Assembly (NCBI GenBank): GCA_023400335.1
Contig: JAEXFF010000120.1
Span: forward strand, 1 to 6,838
DNA length: 6,838 nucleotides
Direction of reading: 5' to 3'
Source: Bacteroidota bacterium
GTDB lineage: Bacteria > Bacteroidota > Bacteroidia > Bacteroidales > Marinifilaceae
The notes beneath the pieces were generated by a model. That model was given only the letters and a program-made list of their open reading frames with translations, was not told the DNA's origin and did not search any database. The stretch's first letter is position 1; each line of letters begins with the position of its first letter. A program made the translations under genes and the position numbers. Shown here one piece after another: positions 5,576 through 6,838 of the stretch.

Positions 5576-6115
5576 CTACCGTCCGTTTCCCACAGCTTCA
5601 TAAAGGCGTTGCAATTCCGGTACAGAAAAAGAAGTAGCAGGTTGAATTTGATCGTTTGCGATCTGTTTCAGGCGTTCTTTTAATTTGCTGAGGGCAAACT
5701 GCAATATTTTATTGTGATCAAAAGCCAAAGGAGGCAATTCGTCTATTCTGAACCAGCTTACGACAGCGGCGTCATCAGCAGCTTCCGGAGAGAAATCCTG
5801 TATTTTCACCAAAGAATAAAAAGCGACGGTAACGACTCTTCCGCGGGGATCCCGGTCTACCGCTGAAAACGTACGGATTTGATCCATAAAAGACGGCAGA
5901 ATGCCTGTCTCCTCCCTTAATTCCCGGAATGCACACTCTTCAATTGTCTCCTCCATCTCCATAAATCCGCCCGGAAAAGCCCAGTATCCTTTAAAAGGAT
6001 CATTTTTCCTCTGTATCAATAACAGACTCAGATCGGCACCATCAAAACCAAATACCACACAATCTGCTGTCAATGCAGGACGCGGATATTTATAACAATA
6101 CTGCTTCTCTATCAT
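5576..6115 (-). CDS. NUDIX hydrolase, ADP-ribose pyrophosphatase/NrtR-like
   Basis: A 179-residue hydrolase with a perfect NUDIX box G-x5-E-x7-REL-x-EE-x-G-I: Gly50, Glu56, Arg64-Glu65-Leu66, Glu68-Glu69, Gly71-Ile72. It would cleave a nucleoside diphosphate linked to another group with Mg2+. The opening YPRPALTADCVVFGFDG and the block LLLIQRKNDPFKGYWAFPGGF resemble ADP-ribose pyrophosphatases and the NrtR-type regulators derived from them. NrtR-like proteins continue with a winged-helix domain beginning roughly FTLTELQxLYEAILG; here the chain reaches FSVPELQRLYEAV (167-179 region) and stops at GNGR, so that domain is nearly absent. A DNA-binding role is therefore unlikely. The gene lies 27 bases after the macro-domain gene and three bases before DUF1848, in one operon. 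ADP-ribose is the favoured substrate from context; other NDP-X compounds remain possible. Confidence 0.9.
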   Translation of the reverse strand: MIEKQYCYKYPRPALTADCVVFGFDGADLSLLLIQRKNDPFKGYWAFPGGFMEMEETIEECAFRELREETGILPSFMDQIRTFSAVDRDPRGRVVTVAFYSLVKIQDFSPEAADDAAVVSWFRIDELPPLAFDHNKILQFALSKLKERLKQIANDQIQPATSFSVPELQRLYEAVGNGR

Positions 6116-6142
6116 TTCACGTCATTTTTAAAATTGAAACTT

Positions 6143-6658
6143 TTATCCTTTTTCTTCCTCAAGTAAACCCCGATAAAGACGTTCATCTTCCCTTCCAAAA
6201 CAAGCCACAATTACTTTTTCAAACCCCGGATTTGAATCCAGAAAAGTCCTGATCTCCTTCAAAGCAATCCGTGCAGCAGCCTCTTTCGGATAACCGTATA
6301 CCCCTGTACTAATACAAGGAAAAGCTATCGTCTTCAGCCCATACTCTACAGCCAAACGCAAACTATTCCGATAACAGGAAGCCAATAATTCCGGTTCCCC
6401 TTGTCTTCCATTCCGATATACAGGACCTACCGTATGAATCACATAAGAGGCCGGTAGACGATACCCTTTTGTAATCTTCGCTTCCCCCGTATTACAACCG
6501 TGCAATTTCCGGCATTCTTCCAGCAATTCCGGTCCGGCAGCCCTGTGAATAGCTCCGTCTACACCGCCTCCGCCAAGCAGCGTTTTATTGGCAGCATTTA
6601 CGATGGCATCGGCTTTTATCGTTGTAATATCTTTTTGAATAACTTCTAAACGTCCCAT
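6143..6658 (-). CDS. Macro domain protein, MacroD/YmdB-like ADP-ribose-derivative hydrolase
   Basis: A 171-residue single macro domain. Conserved parts are the N-terminal [16 protein letters not shown] (9-24), with Asp10 for adenine and Asn21/Asn24 near the distal ribose, the glycine loop [14 protein letters not shown] (29-42) with Asp35, VIHTVGPVY (73-81), and the diphosphate loop [10 protein letters not shown] (115-124). These are the features of the MacroD type, whose members remove acetyl from O-acetyl-ADP-ribose and ADP-ribose from acidic side chains; E. coli YmdB is a relative. The length fits a stand-alone enzyme. It is the first gene of the operon, with a good promoter 40 bases upstream, followed by the NUDIX gene, which could degrade the ADP-ribose it releases. 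Activity is inferred from motifs only. Confidence 0.93.
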   Translation of the reverse strand: MGRLEVIQKDITTIKADAIVNAANKTLLGGGGVDGAIHRAAGPELLEECRKLHGCNTGEAKITKGYRLPASYVIHTVGPVYRNGRQGEPELLASCYRNSLRLAVEYGLKTIAFPCISTGVYGYPKEAAARIALKEIRTFLDSNPGFEKVIVACFGREDERLYRGLLEEEKG

Positions 6659-6697
6659 ACATTTTACTTTTTAAGAAATGAACCGATGGAATTTCTA

Positions 6698-6728
6698 CAA
6701 ATATAAGAAACTCATTTTAGGAAACCAA
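6698..6728 (-). promoter_or_regulatory. Predicted promoter of the macro-NUDIX-DUF1848 operon
   Basis: On the minus strand TATATTTG (complement of 6698-6705) fits TAnnTTTG exactly, with a TTG (complement of 6726-6728) 20 bases upstream at the -33 position. Transcription would start near 6692, a leader of about 34 bases before the ATG at 6658. No other consensus promoter is seen before 4559, in agreement with a three-gene transcript. Confidence 0.6.
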
Positions 6729-6838
6729 CGGAAAAGGAAGTTCTTTCTTTGTAAAGAAAAACAAACAAATCCTTCGGCAAGCACCTGCAGAAGTCAGGTA
6801 ATTCTTCCATTTTCCCTCTCTGTTCAACCCTTACTACC

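Noticed and set aside
6741..6760. TTTCTTT-GT-AAAGAAA inverted repeat upstream of the operon
   Set aside because: Seven A/T-rich pairs with a two-base gap in a purine/pyrimidine-rich stretch are expected by chance, and no adjacent signal supports a role.
6712..6838. Minus-strand frame open from the right edge to a stop at 6712-6714 (42 codons), possibly the tail of an upstream gene
   Set aside because: It overlaps the -33 region of the macro operon promoter, has no recognisable protein features and is short enough to be chance. The full upstream sequence would settle it.

Overview
The window looks like chromosomal DNA of a gut-type member of the Bacteroidales. Five sites fit the Bacteroidetes -7 promoter consensus TAnnTTTG, mostly 20-110 bases upstream of a start codon. 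Start regions are AT-rich with little Shine-Dalgarno sequence, base composition is moderate, and the protein families are typical of intestinal Bacteroidales. CCGGAA/TTCCGG words are frequent, which would suit Odoribacter- or Butyricimonas-like genomes, but that placement is only a guess.

Left part (1-2771). A gene on the minus strand runs off the left edge (1-148). It is separated by a well-formed intrinsic terminator (185-220) from a minus-strand Frm2/CinD-type nitroreductase (246-848). Next comes a compact stand-alone mobile element: a REP-associated-type Y1 tyrosine transposase (1116-1847) framed by a perfect 24-base inverted repeat (1009-1032 and 1849-1872). The element sits between two outward-facing predicted promoters, one for the nitroreductase and one for the gene on its right, a bile acid:sodium symporter family protein (1923-2771) that keeps the sodium-site residues.

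Middle part (2797-4360). A pirin-family cupin (minus) is divergent from a second, smaller nitroreductase (plus). The promoter of the second nitroreductase overlaps a perfect 12-base palindrome that could be an operator. Together with the first nitroreductase this gives the area a flavin/redox and aromatic-compound flavour, but no common pathway is proven.

Right part (4559-6658). Three minus-strand genes form a tight operon behind one predicted promoter: a macro-domain protein, a NUDIX hydrolase and a DUF1848 protein with a C-terminal cysteine cluster. Macro domains bind or hydrolyse ADP-ribose derivatives and many NUDIX enzymes cleave ADP-ribose, so the operon may handle ADP-ribose or NAD breakdown products, with DUF1848 as an uncharacterised, possibly iron-sulfur, partner. 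This operon and the transposase element are the two most interesting parts of the window. No RNA gene, CRISPR array or replication origin was seen.
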